A stretch of 64,000 nt of DNA, taken from Streptomyces sp. I05A-00742. GTDB lineage: Bacteria; Actinomycetota; Actinomycetes; Streptomycetales; Streptomycetaceae. Of the stretch, positions 42,841 to 51,885 are shown piece after piece. Within the stretch, counting starts at the first letter, position 1. Each line of letters opens with the position of its first letter. The translations under genes and the position numbers were made by a program. The notes beneath the pieces are model-generated. The model was not told where the DNA came from, ran no database searches, and saw only the letters and a program-made list of their open reading frames with translations. The stretch spans positions 1,631 to 65,630 of the forward strand of contig NZ_JABETO010000025.1 in assembly GCF_013055795.1 (NCBI RefSeq). The letters run 5' to 3'.

Positions 42841-43199
42841 CGTCCACGTCCCTCACGTGCTGGGGAAAGGGTCATGCCGCCGGGGAAGCCCGTGGGAGGA
42901 GCCGGCGGTCACGGCTTTCGGTGCGGGTTCCGGGCGACATCGTTGTCAGGGGGAGGCTCACCCGGGCGGCACGGGGTGTCAAGGATGCGACGGGTGGTGG
43001 GCGTGGTGATCCGGCCGCCCGGCTTGTCGCATCAGGTCCCGGAAAGGGGCGCCGTGCAAGGGAGATTGACGGTGTCTCAGGTGCGGGCCTCGGTGTACAG
43101 TACCGGCGTTCCGTTCGAACAAGTGACGGATCAATCGGATCGATGGATCCCGCACCGCGGAACAACCGACGACGACAACCGAAGACCACAACCGAATGA

Positions 43200-43325
43200 G
43201 CGGCACGCTCGGGGAAAGCCGGTGGAAGACCGGCGCTGACCTGCAACCGTGAGCGGCGGTCCCGGCCCGGAGGCCGGCGGCCCCGCGAGCCGGACCGCCC
43301 GGCGTGCCGCAGTACCGCTTCCCAC
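43200..43325 (+). promoter_or_regulatory. Cobalamin riboswitch ahead of the corrinoid-capture operon
   Basis: GGGGAAAGCCGGTGGAAGAC at 43211-43230 followed by CGGCGCTGACCTGCAACCGT at 43231-43250 is the conserved core of a cobalamin riboswitch. The 3' arm includes GAGCCGGACCGCCCGGCGTGCCGCAGTACCG at 43287-43317. The element ends about 140 bases before the first start (43466). The surrounding 42841-43465 gap holds no other clear feature. Confidence 0.78.
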
Positions 43326-43465
43326 TGTCACGGTCTGCAGCGTGGAGCCCTGAGCCCCTGATCCTCCGGCCTCGCCGCCCGGGTCCGGCCTCCGTCCGGA
43401 ACTCGCCCGGGGGAGTGCCGCACGGGCGCGGGAATCCGGGCGCGGGCCCCAACGAAGGGCACACG

Positions 43466-44539
43466 ATGGCCGGTCGGATACGCGCTCTGCTCACCGCTCT
43501 GGCGCTGTTCGCGGCTCCGGCCGGCGCCGGGATCGCCGCGGCGGACAGCGCCGCCGCGCTGGACACCGGGCGCGGCAGGCCCGGGTTCTGCCCGGACGAC
43601 GACGGGGTGACCGTCGTGGTCGACTTCCAGGAGCTCGGCGGCAGCACGATCGTCCGCTGCGCGCCCGGCGGGCAGTCCTCCGGCCTGAGCGCCCTCAAGA
43701 ACGCCGGCTTCCGGATCGCCGGCACCACCCGGTGGGGAGAGGGCTTCGTCTGCCGCATCGAGAGCAGGCCGGCGCCGCGCGACGAGTCCTGCACGGACAC
43801 CCCGCCCGCCAGCGCCTACTGGTCCTACTGGCATGCGCCGAACGACGGCCGGTGGTCCTACAGCCAGTGGGGCGTGGCCAACCGGACACCGGCCCGGGGG
43901 AGTTTCGAAGGCTGGTCCTTCTCCCTGAAGCGGGGTGAGGGCGGTGCCCCCGCGCCCCGGGTGGCGCCCCGGCGCCCCGCGGCCCCCGTCCCCGCACCCC
44001 AGCGACCGCAACAGCCTCAGCAACCCCAGCAGCCGCGGCCCGGTGGCGGGGACACGAACCGGCCGCCGGCCGGGCGGCCCGCGGACGGCGGCGGCACCGG
44101 CGGGAACCCCGGCGCACCGGCCGAGTCAGGGACCCGTGGTGGCGGTGGGAACGGCGGCGCGCCCGCGCCCGGCGGCCAGGCGAACCCGGGAACGGCCGGG
44201 ACCCCGGGCGGCGGTGCGCCGGCTGGCCCCGGCGCGTCCACCGAGCCGACGCCGTCCGCCTCCACGTCCGCCCCCGCGTCCGCGGGTGACCGGGCCGAGC
44301 ACACCCCGGGCCCGCGGGACACCCCGACCGAGGCCCCCGAGTGGACCGGCGGCGAGGACGACGGCAAGCGCGTGTCCGCCGACGCGCCGCGCACGGACAA
44401 CGTCGCCCACACCGGGGAGTCCTCCGGCGTGCCCACGGGCACGGTCGTCGTGGCCGCCGCCGCGGCCGTCCTCGCGGGCGTCGCCTCCTTCACCGCCTGG
44501 CGCCGCAAGCGTGCCGCGCACGGTGACCGCACCCCGTGA
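43466..44539 (+). CDS. Secreted wall-anchored protein of the B12 operon
   Basis: 357 residues from ATG 43466. Signal peptide about 1-27 (ending IAAADS). A compact domain (about 38-155) has four Cys, in GFCPDDDG, IVRCAPGG, GFVCRIES and DESCTD, two likely disulfides, and the aromatic block YWSYWHAPNDGRWSYSQWG. That block resembles DUF4430 strands (compare YYWHIAVNG in the gene at 49798). A long Pro/Gly/Ala linker (about 165-320) ends at VAHTG, a membrane helix and RRKR, a sortase-type or membrane anchor. Position behind the riboswitch suggests corrinoid binding at the surface (inference). Confidence 0.75.
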   Translation: MAGRIRALLTALALFAAPAGAGIAAADSAAALDTGRGRPGFCPDDDGVTVVVDFQELGGSTIVRCAPGGQSSGLSALKNAGFRIAGTTRWGEGFVCRIESRPAPRDESCTDTPPASAYWSYWHAPNDGRWSYSQWGVANRTPARGSFEGWSFSLKRGEGGAPAPRVAPRRPAAPVPAPQRPQQPQQPQQPRPGGGDTNRPPAGRPADGGGTGGNPGAPAESGTRGGGGNGGAPAPGGQANPGTAGTPGGGAPAGPGASTEPTPSASTSAPASAGDRAEHTPGPRDTPTEAPEWTGGEDDGKRVSADAPRTDNVAHTGESSGVPTGTVVVAAAAAVLAGVASFTAWRRKRAAHGDRTP

Positions 44540-45675
44540 CGGCCGCACGCCCCCTCGTCCTGCCACGCGCCGTGCACCCCGGCGCGTGGTGGCTGTGGGC
44601 CCTCGGGCTGGCCGCCGCGGCCGGACGCACCTCCAACCCGCTGCTGCTGGCGCTCGTCGTCGCGGCGGCGGGCTGCGTCGTCGTCCGGCGGCGCGGCGAC
44701 AACCCCTGGGCCCTCGCGTTCCCCATCTACCTCGCGCTGGGTGCCTTCGTCGTGGTCTCGCGCGTCGTCTTCCGCATCGTCTTCGGCGGCGGCCAGGGCG
44801 ACCACGTCCTGTTCACCCTGCCCGAGATTCCGCTGCCCCAATGGGCCGCCGGCCTCCGCCTGTTCGGACCCGTCGCCGCCGAACAGGTGCTCGGCGGGGT
44901 CTACGACGGGATGCGCCTCGCCGCCATGGTGATCTGCGTCGGCGCCGCCAACGCCCTCGCCAACCCCAAACGGATGCTCAAGGCCCTGCCCGGCGCCCTG
45001 TACGAGATCGGAACCGCCGTCGTCGTCGCCCTCACCGTGGCACCCCAGCTCGTCGAGAGCGTCCAGCGCGTCCGTCGCGCCCGGGCGCTGCGCGGCGGCC
45101 GGCAGCGCGGCATGCGCGCCCTGCGCGGCATCGCCGTCCCCGTCCTGGAGGACGCCCTGAACCGCTCCCTCGCGCTCGCCGCCGCCATGGCCTCCCACGG
45201 CTACGGGCGCACCGGCGGCGCCGCCCCCCGCGCCCGCCGGCTGACCGGCGCCCTCGTCGTCGCCGGGCTCCTCGGCGTGTGCGCGGGGCTCTACGGCGTC
45301 CTCGGCTCGAACACCCCCGGCTGGCTCGGCGCGCCGCTGCTGCTCGGCGGCCTGGCCGTCGCGGCGCTCGGCTTCGTCCTCGGCGGGCTGCGGGTGTCGC
45401 GCAGCAGGTACCGCCCCGACCGGTGGCGCGCCGCCGAATGGCTCGTCGCCGGCTGCGGCGTCGCCACCGGCGCCCTGCTGTACCTGGCCGCCCGCACCGA
45501 CGCCGCCGACCTCTCCCCCTCGTTGTCCCCGCTCACTTGGCCCCAGGCGGGCCCGCTGCCCGTCGCCGCGATCCTGCTGGGCGCCCTCCCCGCCTGGCTC
45601 GCCCCCGCCCCGCCGGTCCCCGCCCCGGACGAGGCGGCCGCCGACGGGTCCACGCCGCGGGAGGCCGTCGCGTGA
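44536..45675 (+). CDS. ECF transporter transmembrane subunit (EcfT/CbiQ)
   Basis: 379 residues from GTG 44536, overlapping the stop before. Membrane helices occupy most of about 18-130 and 235-370. The two coupling-helix Ala-Arg-x motifs are present: RRARALRGG and MASHGYGR. EcfT links the ATPase pair to the substrate-binding S component. CbiQ-like subunits serve both cobalt and vitamin uptake systems. The riboswitch and the neighbouring DUF4430 genes favour corrinoid over free cobalt (inference). The C-terminal extension with extra helices is longer than in minimal EcfT. Confidence 0.87.
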   Translation: MTAARPLVLPRAVHPGAWWLWALGLAAAAGRTSNPLLLALVVAAAGCVVVRRRGDNPWALAFPIYLALGAFVVVSRVVFRIVFGGGQGDHVLFTLPEIPLPQWAAGLRLFGPVAAEQVLGGVYDGMRLAAMVICVGAANALANPKRMLKALPGALYEIGTAVVVALTVAPQLVESVQRVRRARALRGGRQRGMRALRGIAVPVLEDALNRSLALAAAMASHGYGRTGGAAPRARRLTGALVVAGLLGVCAGLYGVLGSNTPGWLGAPLLLGGLAVAALGFVLGGLRVSRSRYRPDRWRAAEWLVAGCGVATGALLYLAARTDAADLSPSLSPLTWPQAGPLPVAAILLGALPAWLAPAPPVPAPDEAAADGSTPREAVA

Positions 45676-47297
45676 TCCGTTTCGAGGACGTCACCGTCAC
45701 CTACGCCGGGGCGGACCGGCCCACCCTGCGCGACGTCGGCCTGCACCTCCCCGAGGGGGAGCTCTGTCTGGTCACCGGCCGCACCGGCAGCGGCAAGTCC
45801 ACCCTCCTCGGCGCCGTCAACGGCCTCGTCCCGCACTTCACCGGCGGGCACCTGAGCGGCGAGGTCACCGTCGCCGGGATCTCCACCCGGCAGGCGCCCC
45901 CGCAGGAGCTCGCCCACCTCGTCGGCGTCGTCGGCCAGGACCCGCTCGCCGGGTTCGTCACCGACACCGTCGAGGAGGAACTCGCCTACGGCATGGAGCA
46001 GCTGGGCACCCCGCCCGACGTCATGCGCAAGCGCGTCGAGGAGACCCTCGACCTGCTCGGCATCGCCCCGCTGCGCCACCGCGCGCTCCGCACCCTCTCC
46101 GGCGGCCAGCAGCAGCGCGTCGCCATCGGCTCGGTCCTCACGCGGCAGCCGCGCGTCCTCGTCCTCGACGAGCCGACGTCCGCCCTGGACCCCACCGCGG
46201 CCGAGGAAGTCCTCTCGGCGATCACCCGTCTCGTCCACGACCTCGGCACCACCGTGCTGGTCGCCGAACACCGCGTGGAACGTGTCCTCCAGTACGCGGA
46301 CCGGCTCGTCCACCTGCCCGGCGACGGCCGAGTGCGCGACGGGGAACCGGCCGTCCTCGTCCGGGACACCGATGTGGCCCCGCCGGTCGTCCGGCTCGGC
46401 CGGCTCGCCGGCTGGGACCCGCTGCCGCTCTCCGTCCGCGACGCCCGCCGCGCGGCCGGGCCGCTGCGCGACCGGCTGGCCGGCGGCACACCGCCCGCGG
46501 CCCCGCCGGCCGTCCGGGGGGAGGACGTCCTGACGGCCCGGGACGTCGTCGTCGGCTACGGGCCCGTGACCGCCGTCCGCGGCGTCTCCCTGGAGCTGGC
46601 GGCCGGTCAGGTCACCGCGCTCATGGGCCGCAACGGATCCGGAAAGTCCTCGCTGCTGTGGGCCCTCCAGGGCTCCGGACCGCGGAGCTCGGGCAGCGTC
46701 GACGCCGGGGGAACGGATCCGGGCCGGGTCCGCGCCCGGAAGGCCCGCGCCCTCGTCGGCCTCGTCCCGCAGACCGCGAGCGACCTGCTCTACCTGGAGA
46801 GCGTGGACGCCGAGTGCGACCGGGCCGACACGGAGGCCGGGGCACCGGCGGGCACCGCCCGCGGCCTCCTCGACTCCCTCGCCCCCGGCATTCCCGGCAC
46901 CCGCCACCCCCGCGACCTGTCCGAGGGCCAGCGCCTGGCCCTCGTCCTCGCCGTCCAGCTGGCCGCGGCGCCGCGCGCCGTCCTGCTGGACGAACCCACG
47001 CGCGGCCTCGACCACCCCGCGAAGGAACGGTTCACCGCCCTGGTGCGCCGGCTCGCCGACGAGGGCCGGGCGGTCGTCGTCGCCACCCACGACGTCGAGT
47101 TCGTGGCCCGAGCCGCGGACCGCGTCCTCGTCATGGCGGAGGGCGACGTGGTCGCCGACGGCCCGACGGCCGACGTCGTGACCTCGTCCCCGGCCTTCGC
47201 GCCGCAGGTCGCCAAGGTGCTCGCCCCGCAGGAGTGGCTGACGGTCGAACAGGTGGCGGACGCGCTGGCGGACGTGACGAAGGAGGTGACGGCGTGA
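45672..47297 (+). CDS. ECF transporter double ATPase (EcfA-EcfA' fusion)
   Basis: 541 residues from GTG 45672, coupled to EcfT. Two ABC ATPase halves: the first (about 1-235) has GRTGSGKST, LSGGQQQRVAIG and VLVLDEPTSALD; the second (about 285-535) has GRNGSGKSS, LSEGQRLALVLA and AVLLDEPTRGLD. The signature of the second half is SEGQ, a small deviation. Fused EcfA/A' proteins are common in actinobacteria. ATP hydrolysis drives toppling of the S component. The whole operon is fully overlapping from 44536 to 47297. Confidence 0.92.
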   Translation: MIRFEDVTVTYAGADRPTLRDVGLHLPEGELCLVTGRTGSGKSTLLGAVNGLVPHFTGGHLSGEVTVAGISTRQAPPQELAHLVGVVGQDPLAGFVTDTVEEELAYGMEQLGTPPDVMRKRVEETLDLLGIAPLRHRALRTLSGGQQQRVAIGSVLTRQPRVLVLDEPTSALDPTAAEEVLSAITRLVHDLGTTVLVAEHRVERVLQYADRLVHLPGDGRVRDGEPAVLVRDTDVAPPVVRLGRLAGWDPLPLSVRDARRAAGPLRDRLAGGTPPAAPPAVRGEDVLTARDVVVGYGPVTAVRGVSLELAAGQVTALMGRNGSGKSSLLWALQGSGPRSSGSVDAGGTDPGRVRARKARALVGLVPQTASDLLYLESVDAECDRADTEAGAPAGTARGLLDSLAPGIPGTRHPRDLSEGQRLALVLAVQLAAAPRAVLLDEPTRGLDHPAKERFTALVRRLADEGRAVVVATHDVEFVARAADRVLVMAEGDVVADGPTADVVTSSPAFAPQVAKVLAPQEWLTVEQVADALADVTKEVTA

Positions 47298-48220
47298 GTG
47301 GATCGCAGGGCGTCGAGGCGATGGAGGACGGGGCTGCCGAGGCCCCGGTCCGCGCGCGTACCGACGACACCACGGGCGTCCCCGGCCCCGGCCGGCGCGG
47401 GGTCCGTACGCCCGTCATCCGCTTCCGCTTCCGCAGCGCCCTCGTGCTGACGCTCGCCAGCCTCGCCGGGCTCGCCATGTTCCTCTGGCCGCTGCTCGGC
47501 GGCACGCGGCCGCGCACCGGGGGCATGGCGCACACCGCGGACGCCCCGCTGATCTTCTTGGTGGCGATGCCGGTGCTGCTCGCCGTCGTGCTCGCCGAGA
47601 TGGCGTCCGGCGGCATCGACACCAAGGCGCTCGCCATGCTCGGCGTGCTCTCGGCCGTCAACGCCGGACTGCGGCCGCTGGGCGCCGGAACGGCCGGTAT
47701 CGAGACGGTCTTCTTCCTGCTCGTGCTCGCCGGACGGGTCTTCGGACCCGGCTTCGGCTTCGTCCTCGGCGCCACCTCGCTCTTCGCCTCCGCGCTGCTC
47801 ACCGCCGGCGTGGGGCCGTGGCTGCCGTTCCAGATGATCGCCTCCGCCTGGATCGGACTCGGCGCCGGACTGCTGCCCAAGCGGGTCACCGGGCGTGCGG
47901 AGATCGCGATGCTCGTCGGGTACGGGATCGTCGTCGCCTACGCGTTCGGGTTCCTGATGAACATGTGGTTCTGGCCCTTCACCGCCGGGCCCGACACCCA
48001 GCTCTCGTTCCAGCCGGGCGCCCCGCTCCTGGACAACCTGCATCGCTTCGCGATGTTCACCCTCGTCACCTCCACCTTCGGCTGGGACACCGGCCGAGCC
48101 GTCACCAACACCGTCGCCATCCTGCTCACCGGCCCCGCCGTCCTCGCCGTACTGCGCCGCGCCGCCCGCAGGGCGGCGTTCGACGCACCGGTCACCTTCG
48201 CACCGGCGTCCCGCCGATGA
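47294..48220 (+). CDS. ECF transporter S component
   Basis: 308 residues from GTG 47294. A polar N-terminus of about 45 residues precedes six hydrophobic segments (about 52-70, 86-105, 115-135, 140-165, 172-200, 250-275). FRSALVLTLASLAGLAMFLWP begins the membrane core, and the Ala-rich helix 1 expected to dock on EcfT is present. NAGLRPLGAGTAGIETVFFLLVLAGRVFGP is the motif seen in actinobacterial S components encoded beside CbiQ. The substrate is not encoded in a known motif, but the operon context points to cobalamin or a precursor. Confidence 0.85.
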   Translation: MSGSQGVEAMEDGAAEAPVRARTDDTTGVPGPGRRGVRTPVIRFRFRSALVLTLASLAGLAMFLWPLLGGTRPRTGGMAHTADAPLIFLVAMPVLLAVVLAEMASGGIDTKALAMLGVLSAVNAGLRPLGAGTAGIETVFFLLVLAGRVFGPGFGFVLGATSLFASALLTAGVGPWLPFQMIASAWIGLGAGLLPKRVTGRAEIAMLVGYGIVVAYAFGFLMNMWFWPFTAGPDTQLSFQPGAPLLDNLHRFAMFTLVTSTFGWDTGRAVTNTVAILLTGPAVLAVLRRAARRAAFDAPVTFAPASRR

Positions 48221-48240
48221 ACTTCCGAGGAGAGAACCGC

Positions 48241-49749
48241 ATGTCACAGTCCGTACGTTCCGGCAGAGGCACCGTCCTGCCGGTCGCGTTGCTCGGAGCG
48301 GCGCTGCTGTCCACCGGCACGGCCGGTCTCGCGTTCGCCGACGGGACGAAGCCGCAGCCGAAGACCGTGGCGCCGCTGAGCTCCTCGGCCGAGGCCGCGG
48401 CGACCTGGGCGGCCCATCAGCTCGACGCACGGTCCAACGCCCAGGGGGACCACGGCCTGACCGCCGATATCGTGATGGGCCTGGCGTCCACCGGGACCGG
48501 CGACCAAATCGCCCAGCGGGCGACCACCTTCCTTCAGCGGAACGCCGATCAGTACGTCTACGCCGCCGGCAAGGGAAAGCTGAACGTCGGCGGCACCGCC
48601 AAGCTGGCGCTGGTCGCGGAGATCATGCACCGCGAGCCCTGGGCGAACGAACTGACGACCCTTGTGAAGGGATCCCTCCAGAAGAACGGCCGGTTCCTGG
48701 GTCACGCCACCGACACCTCGCAGCAGTTCACCCAGTCCCTGGGCGTCCTGGCCCTGCAGCGCGCCGGCGGGGCGCCGAAGGAGGCCGTCGACTTCATCGC
48801 GGCCAGCCAGTGCAAGAACGGCGGCTTCCCGCTCGCCCTCAAGGACAAGCCGGACCCCGACACCTGCACCCCGCACACCGACGCCACCGGCATGGCGGTG
48901 CAGGCCCTGTTCGCCGCGGGCCGGACGGCCGAGGCGGAGAACGGCCTGAAGTGGCTCGTCGACGAGCAGCAGCTGCCCAACGGCGGCTTCGCCGACCCCA
49001 GCCAGACACCCGGCAAGCCGAAGACGGAGTGGCAGGCCAACGCCAACTCCACCGCGCTCGCCGTACAGGCACTGCTGGCCGGCCGGCGCACCTCCGACGC
49101 CAACAGCGGCATCGACTGGCTGCGCAGCGTCCAGGTCGGCTGCGCGGCCAAGGACGCGGACGACCGCGGGGCGGTCGGCTGGAAGGAAGCCGTCGCCGAC
49201 GGCCTCGCCCTGCGGGCCACCGCGCAGGCCATACCGGCCCTTGCCCGGCAGCCCCTGGCCCACATCGACGGCGGGAACCTGTCACCCGACCTCACCCCGA
49301 TGAACTGCCCGGGAGGCAACGGCTCCAACGGCGGGACCGGCAGCGACGGGGGTACGGGCGGTACGCCCACGAAGTCGCCCGGCGGCACCCCGCCCGCCCC
49401 GGCGAGCGGCAGCCCGTCCCCCGAGGCATCCACCCCCGCGCCGAGCACGAGCGCCACGGCCACCGCCACCGCCACGGGCACGCCCACGTCGACCGCCACG
49501 TCCGACACCACGACCGGCGGCGGCAGCGAGAGTTCCACCGGCTCGGGCGGGACCTCCGGCACCGGTTCGTCGTCCGGAACCGGCACGTCGTCCGGCACCG
49601 GTTCCGCGGGGGACAACGCCAGCGGCAGCCTCGCCCGTACCGGCGCGAGCAAGGCGTTCCCCGTGGCCGTCGGCGCGGGTGCCCTGCTGCTCGCCGGGTC
49701 CGCCGCGGTCGTCGTGTCCCGTCGCCGTCGGAGCGACGACACGGTCTGA
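48241..49749 (+). CDS. Sortase-tailed alpha/alpha-barrel protein (prenyltransferase/intrinsic-factor-like fold)
   Basis: 502 residues from ATG 48241, after GAGGAGAG; ATG 48217 is coupled but less likely. Signal peptide about 1-32. Residues about 45-345 form repeated helix pairs with the QxxxGGF pattern of the squalene-oxidase/prenyltransferase barrel: AASQCKNGGFPLAL, DEQQLPNGGFADPSQTPG, and ANSTALAVQALLAG. Mammalian intrinsic factor and transcobalamin have this same alpha-barrel as their cobalamin-binding N-terminal domain. A Thr/Ser/Gly stalk (about 355-460) ends in LARTG, a membrane helix and RRRRSDD, a class E sortase sorting signal. I infer a wall-anchored corrinoid-binding protein. Confidence 0.82.
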   Translation: MSQSVRSGRGTVLPVALLGAALLSTGTAGLAFADGTKPQPKTVAPLSSSAEAAATWAAHQLDARSNAQGDHGLTADIVMGLASTGTGDQIAQRATTFLQRNADQYVYAAGKGKLNVGGTAKLALVAEIMHREPWANELTTLVKGSLQKNGRFLGHATDTSQQFTQSLGVLALQRAGGAPKEAVDFIAASQCKNGGFPLALKDKPDPDTCTPHTDATGMAVQALFAAGRTAEAENGLKWLVDEQQLPNGGFADPSQTPGKPKTEWQANANSTALAVQALLAGRRTSDANSGIDWLRSVQVGCAAKDADDRGAVGWKEAVADGLALRATAQAIPALARQPLAHIDGGNLSPDLTPMNCPGGNGSNGGTGSDGGTGGTPTKSPGGTPPAPASGSPSPEASTPAPSTSATATATATGTPTSTATSDTTTGGGSESSTGSGGTSGTGSSSGTGTSSGTGSAGDNASGSLARTGASKAFPVAVGAGALLLAGSAAVVVSRRRRSDDTV

Positions 49750-49797
49750 CGGGCCCGGGCTCCCCCACCACCCCTCATGTGAAAGGTGTATGTATTC

Positions 49798-50286
49798 ATG
49801 CTCACTCCGCTGACCCGCAGGACCCTCGTCGCCGTCGCGGCCCTCGGCCTGGCCTCCGCCGCCCCGGCCACCACCGCCACGGCCGCCCCCAAGACCGCCG
49901 CCCCGGCGCCCATCACCGTCAACCTGACCGTCAAGGGCTCCAACGGCGTCCTCTTCAGCGGTGACATCAAGACCACCGGTCACAACGTCACCACCGCCAC
50001 CGGCGGCACCCACAAGTGCGACGGCACCAACAACAAGGCCAATCCCACCCCGGGCGCCACGCCCACCGCCGCGCTCGACGACGCGGCCAAGAAGAAGGGC
50101 TTCACCTGGGACGGGACCTGGTACGCGTCGTTCGACGACTATTTCGTCAACCGCATCGCCAAGGACACGGGGAACAACGAGTACTACTGGCACATAGCCG
50201 TCAACGGCACCCCGACCGAGGTCGGCGGCTGCCAGTACAAGCTCAAGCCGGGTGACAAGGTGGCCTTCTCCTGGACCGCCCTCTGA
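49798..50286 (+). CDS. Secreted DUF4430 protein (transcobalamin beta-domain-like)
   Basis: 162 residues from ATG 49798, after GAAAGGTG. Signal peptide about 1-30. The DUF4430 pattern is clear at the C-terminus: YYWHIAVNGTPTEVGGCQYKLKPGDKVAFSW, preceded by FTWDGTWYASFDDYFVNRI. DUF4430 corresponds to the C-terminal beta domain of transcobalamin and intrinsic factor, which closes over bound cobalamin. Together with the alpha-barrel protein it splits the mammalian two-domain arrangement into separate proteins. Two Cys (HKCDG, GGCQY) could form a disulfide. Secreted and unanchored. Confidence 0.85.
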   Translation: MLTPLTRRTLVAVAALGLASAAPATTATAAPKTAAPAPITVNLTVKGSNGVLFSGDIKTTGHNVTTATGGTHKCDGTNNKANPTPGATPTAALDDAAKKKGFTWDGTWYASFDDYFVNRIAKDTGNNEYYWHIAVNGTPTEVGGCQYKLKPGDKVAFSWTAL

Positions 50287-50377
50287 TCATCCGGAGCGCC
50301 GGCGCCGACGCGACTCCGTCGCCGAGGCGCAGGCCTCCACCCCTCCGCACCACCCACCCCCGAGGAACCGCACCCCC

Positions 50378-51109
50378 ATGCATCTCCCCGAACCCACCGC
50401 GGTCGGCCCGTACTTCGCCCTCCGCACCGACACCGACGAGCTCGCGGGAGCGGGCGGCCACCTTCCGCTCGACGAGGAAGCGGTCCTGCTGAGGGTGGAG
50501 ACCGTGGGCCGGCGGCTCGGGACCGAGGACCGGCGGGTGGCGGCGTCCGTCGCCTTCCAGGGCATCGCGGGACGCCTGTTGTCCATCGGGCTCGGCTCCG
50601 CCGTCCTCACCGGCCGGCTGCCGGACCTCGCGTCCCCCGCCCTCCGCTGGCACCCGCTGCTCACGGCGCCCGACGACCTCCGGCTGCCCGGCGCGCCCCT
50701 GCTGCCACCGGCGGCCGACCCGGTGGCGCAGCTCGCGGCGACCGTGATCGAGGCGCGCCTCGTCCCGCTGCACGAGCTGACCCGGGCGAGCGCGCGCGTC
50801 TCCGCCCGGCTGCTGTGGGGCAACGCGGGCTCGTCCCTCGGGGGCGCCCTGCTCGTCCTGCACACATGGTGCCGGGAACGCGGCAGGACGGACGACGCGA
50901 CGCGGGCGCTGACGTTCGCCCGCGGGCTGTTCGAGCACCCCCTGCTGGCCGGTACGGGCACACTGTCGGTCACGGGCGGCACGCCGGCGTTCGTCCGTGA
51001 CACCTGCTGCCTGTACTACCGGGTGCCGACGGGCGGCGGCATGTGCGGCGACTGCGTCCTGCGCCACCCGCCCCGGTCCAGGGCCGCCGGGAACACGCCG
51101 CCCGGCTGA
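50378..51109 (+). CDS. FhuF-like (2Fe-2S) reductase-type protein
   Basis: 243 residues from ATG 50378, behind GAGGAA. The C-terminal CCLYYRVPTGGGMCGDCVLR is the CC-x(10)-CxxC cluster motif of the FhuF ferric-siderophore reductase family. The rest is a helical body with NAGSSLGGALLVLH, another FhuF block. Known members reduce ferric iron from siderophores. Here the gene follows the cobalamin operon with a 91-base gap, and it could instead reduce incoming cobalamin; both are inference. No siderophore gene is near. Confidence 0.8.
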   Translation: MHLPEPTAVGPYFALRTDTDELAGAGGHLPLDEEAVLLRVETVGRRLGTEDRRVAASVAFQGIAGRLLSIGLGSAVLTGRLPDLASPALRWHPLLTAPDDLRLPGAPLLPPAADPVAQLAATVIEARLVPLHELTRASARVSARLLWGNAGSSLGGALLVLHTWCRERGRTDDATRALTFARGLFEHPLLAGTGTLSVTGGTPAFVRDTCCLYYRVPTGGGMCGDCVLRHPPRSRAAGNTPPG

Positions 51110-51127
51110 CCGCGCTCCGCCGCCGCC

Positions 51128-51721
51128 TCAATGTCCTTTCCTGGAACCGGGCTTGGCGCGCACATGCATGCGCTCGCCCTGCCGCCCGAAGATACTGATG
51201 ATCTCGACAGCTCCCTCGCCGGTGGTGCCGAACCAGTGCGGCAGCCGGGTGTCGAACTCCGCCGCCTCTCCCGGCCCGAGGATCAGATCGTGCTCGGCCA
51301 GCACCAGGCGCAGCCGCCCCGAGAGGACGTAGAGCCATTCGTACCCCTCGTGGGTGACCGGGTCCGGAGTGCTCCGACTGGCCGGGATGACCGACTTGAA
51401 CGTCTGCAGCGGACCCGGCTGCCGAGTCAGCGGCAGCACCACCGTGTCGTTCACCCGCCGCGGCGTCAGCCGGACCCGGGGATCCCCGACCTTCGGCGCA
51501 CCGACCAGCTCGTCCAGCGGCACCTGGTGCGCCTGGGCGATGGGCAGCAGCAGTTCCAGGCTGGGACGGCGCTGACCGGACTCCAGCCTGGACAGGGTGC
51601 TCTTGGAGATACCGGTGGCCTCGGACAGCGCCGCCAGAGTCACCCCGCGCTCGGTGCGCAGACGTTTGAGCCGGGGGCCGACCTCGGTGAGGGCGCGGGC
51701 GATGGCGGGTGAGTGGTCCAT
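51128..51721 (-). CDS. XRE regulator with cupin sensor domain
   Basis: 197 residues from ATG 51721. An HTH (about 14-70: GVTLAALSEATGISKSTLSRLESG) is followed by a cupin domain (about 105-190: THEGYEWLYVLSGRLRLVL and ILGPGEAAEFDTRLPHWFG). The cupin His in the last block and the earlier HEGYE Glu could bind metal or ligand. This family regulates adjacent exporters or metabolic genes in response to small molecules. The EamA exporter remnant at 52212, on the other strand and 490 bases away, may be its lost partner. Confidence 0.88.
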   Translation of the reverse strand: MDHSPAIARALTEVGPRLKRLRTERGVTLAALSEATGISKSTLSRLESGQRRPSLELLLPIAQAHQVPLDELVGAPKVGDPRVRLTPRRVNDTVVLPLTRQPGPLQTFKSVIPASRSTPDPVTHEGYEWLYVLSGRLRLVLAEHDLILGPGEAAEFDTRLPHWFGTTGEGAVEIISIFGRQGERMHVRAKPGSRKGH

Positions 51722-51885
51722 GCCGCCATTCCACCCCGCCGGTCCCGGAAACGGCAATAGGCGTTGCTGCCGGGGTGGCGCTGCCGCGGCCTGTGGGCAT
51801 GTGCCCTCGTGGGCGCGGGGGCGGCCGGGCTCCAGGCGGTCCGGGGCGCCTGAGCCGCCCGCGGAGGGACTGCCCGCCGCCGGGC

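Noticed and set aside
38888..42856. A 1322-residue minus-strand frame covering both the permease and the mannosidase region
   Set aside because: Only the C-terminal third matches a protein (APC permease). The rest is a shifted shadow of the GH92 gene, Arg/Pro-rich without motifs. The permease has its own start and ribosome site at 40330.
43060..43102. Sigma-70-like promoter TTGACG with TACAGT
   Set aside because: The spacer would be 24 bases, too long for a housekeeping promoter.
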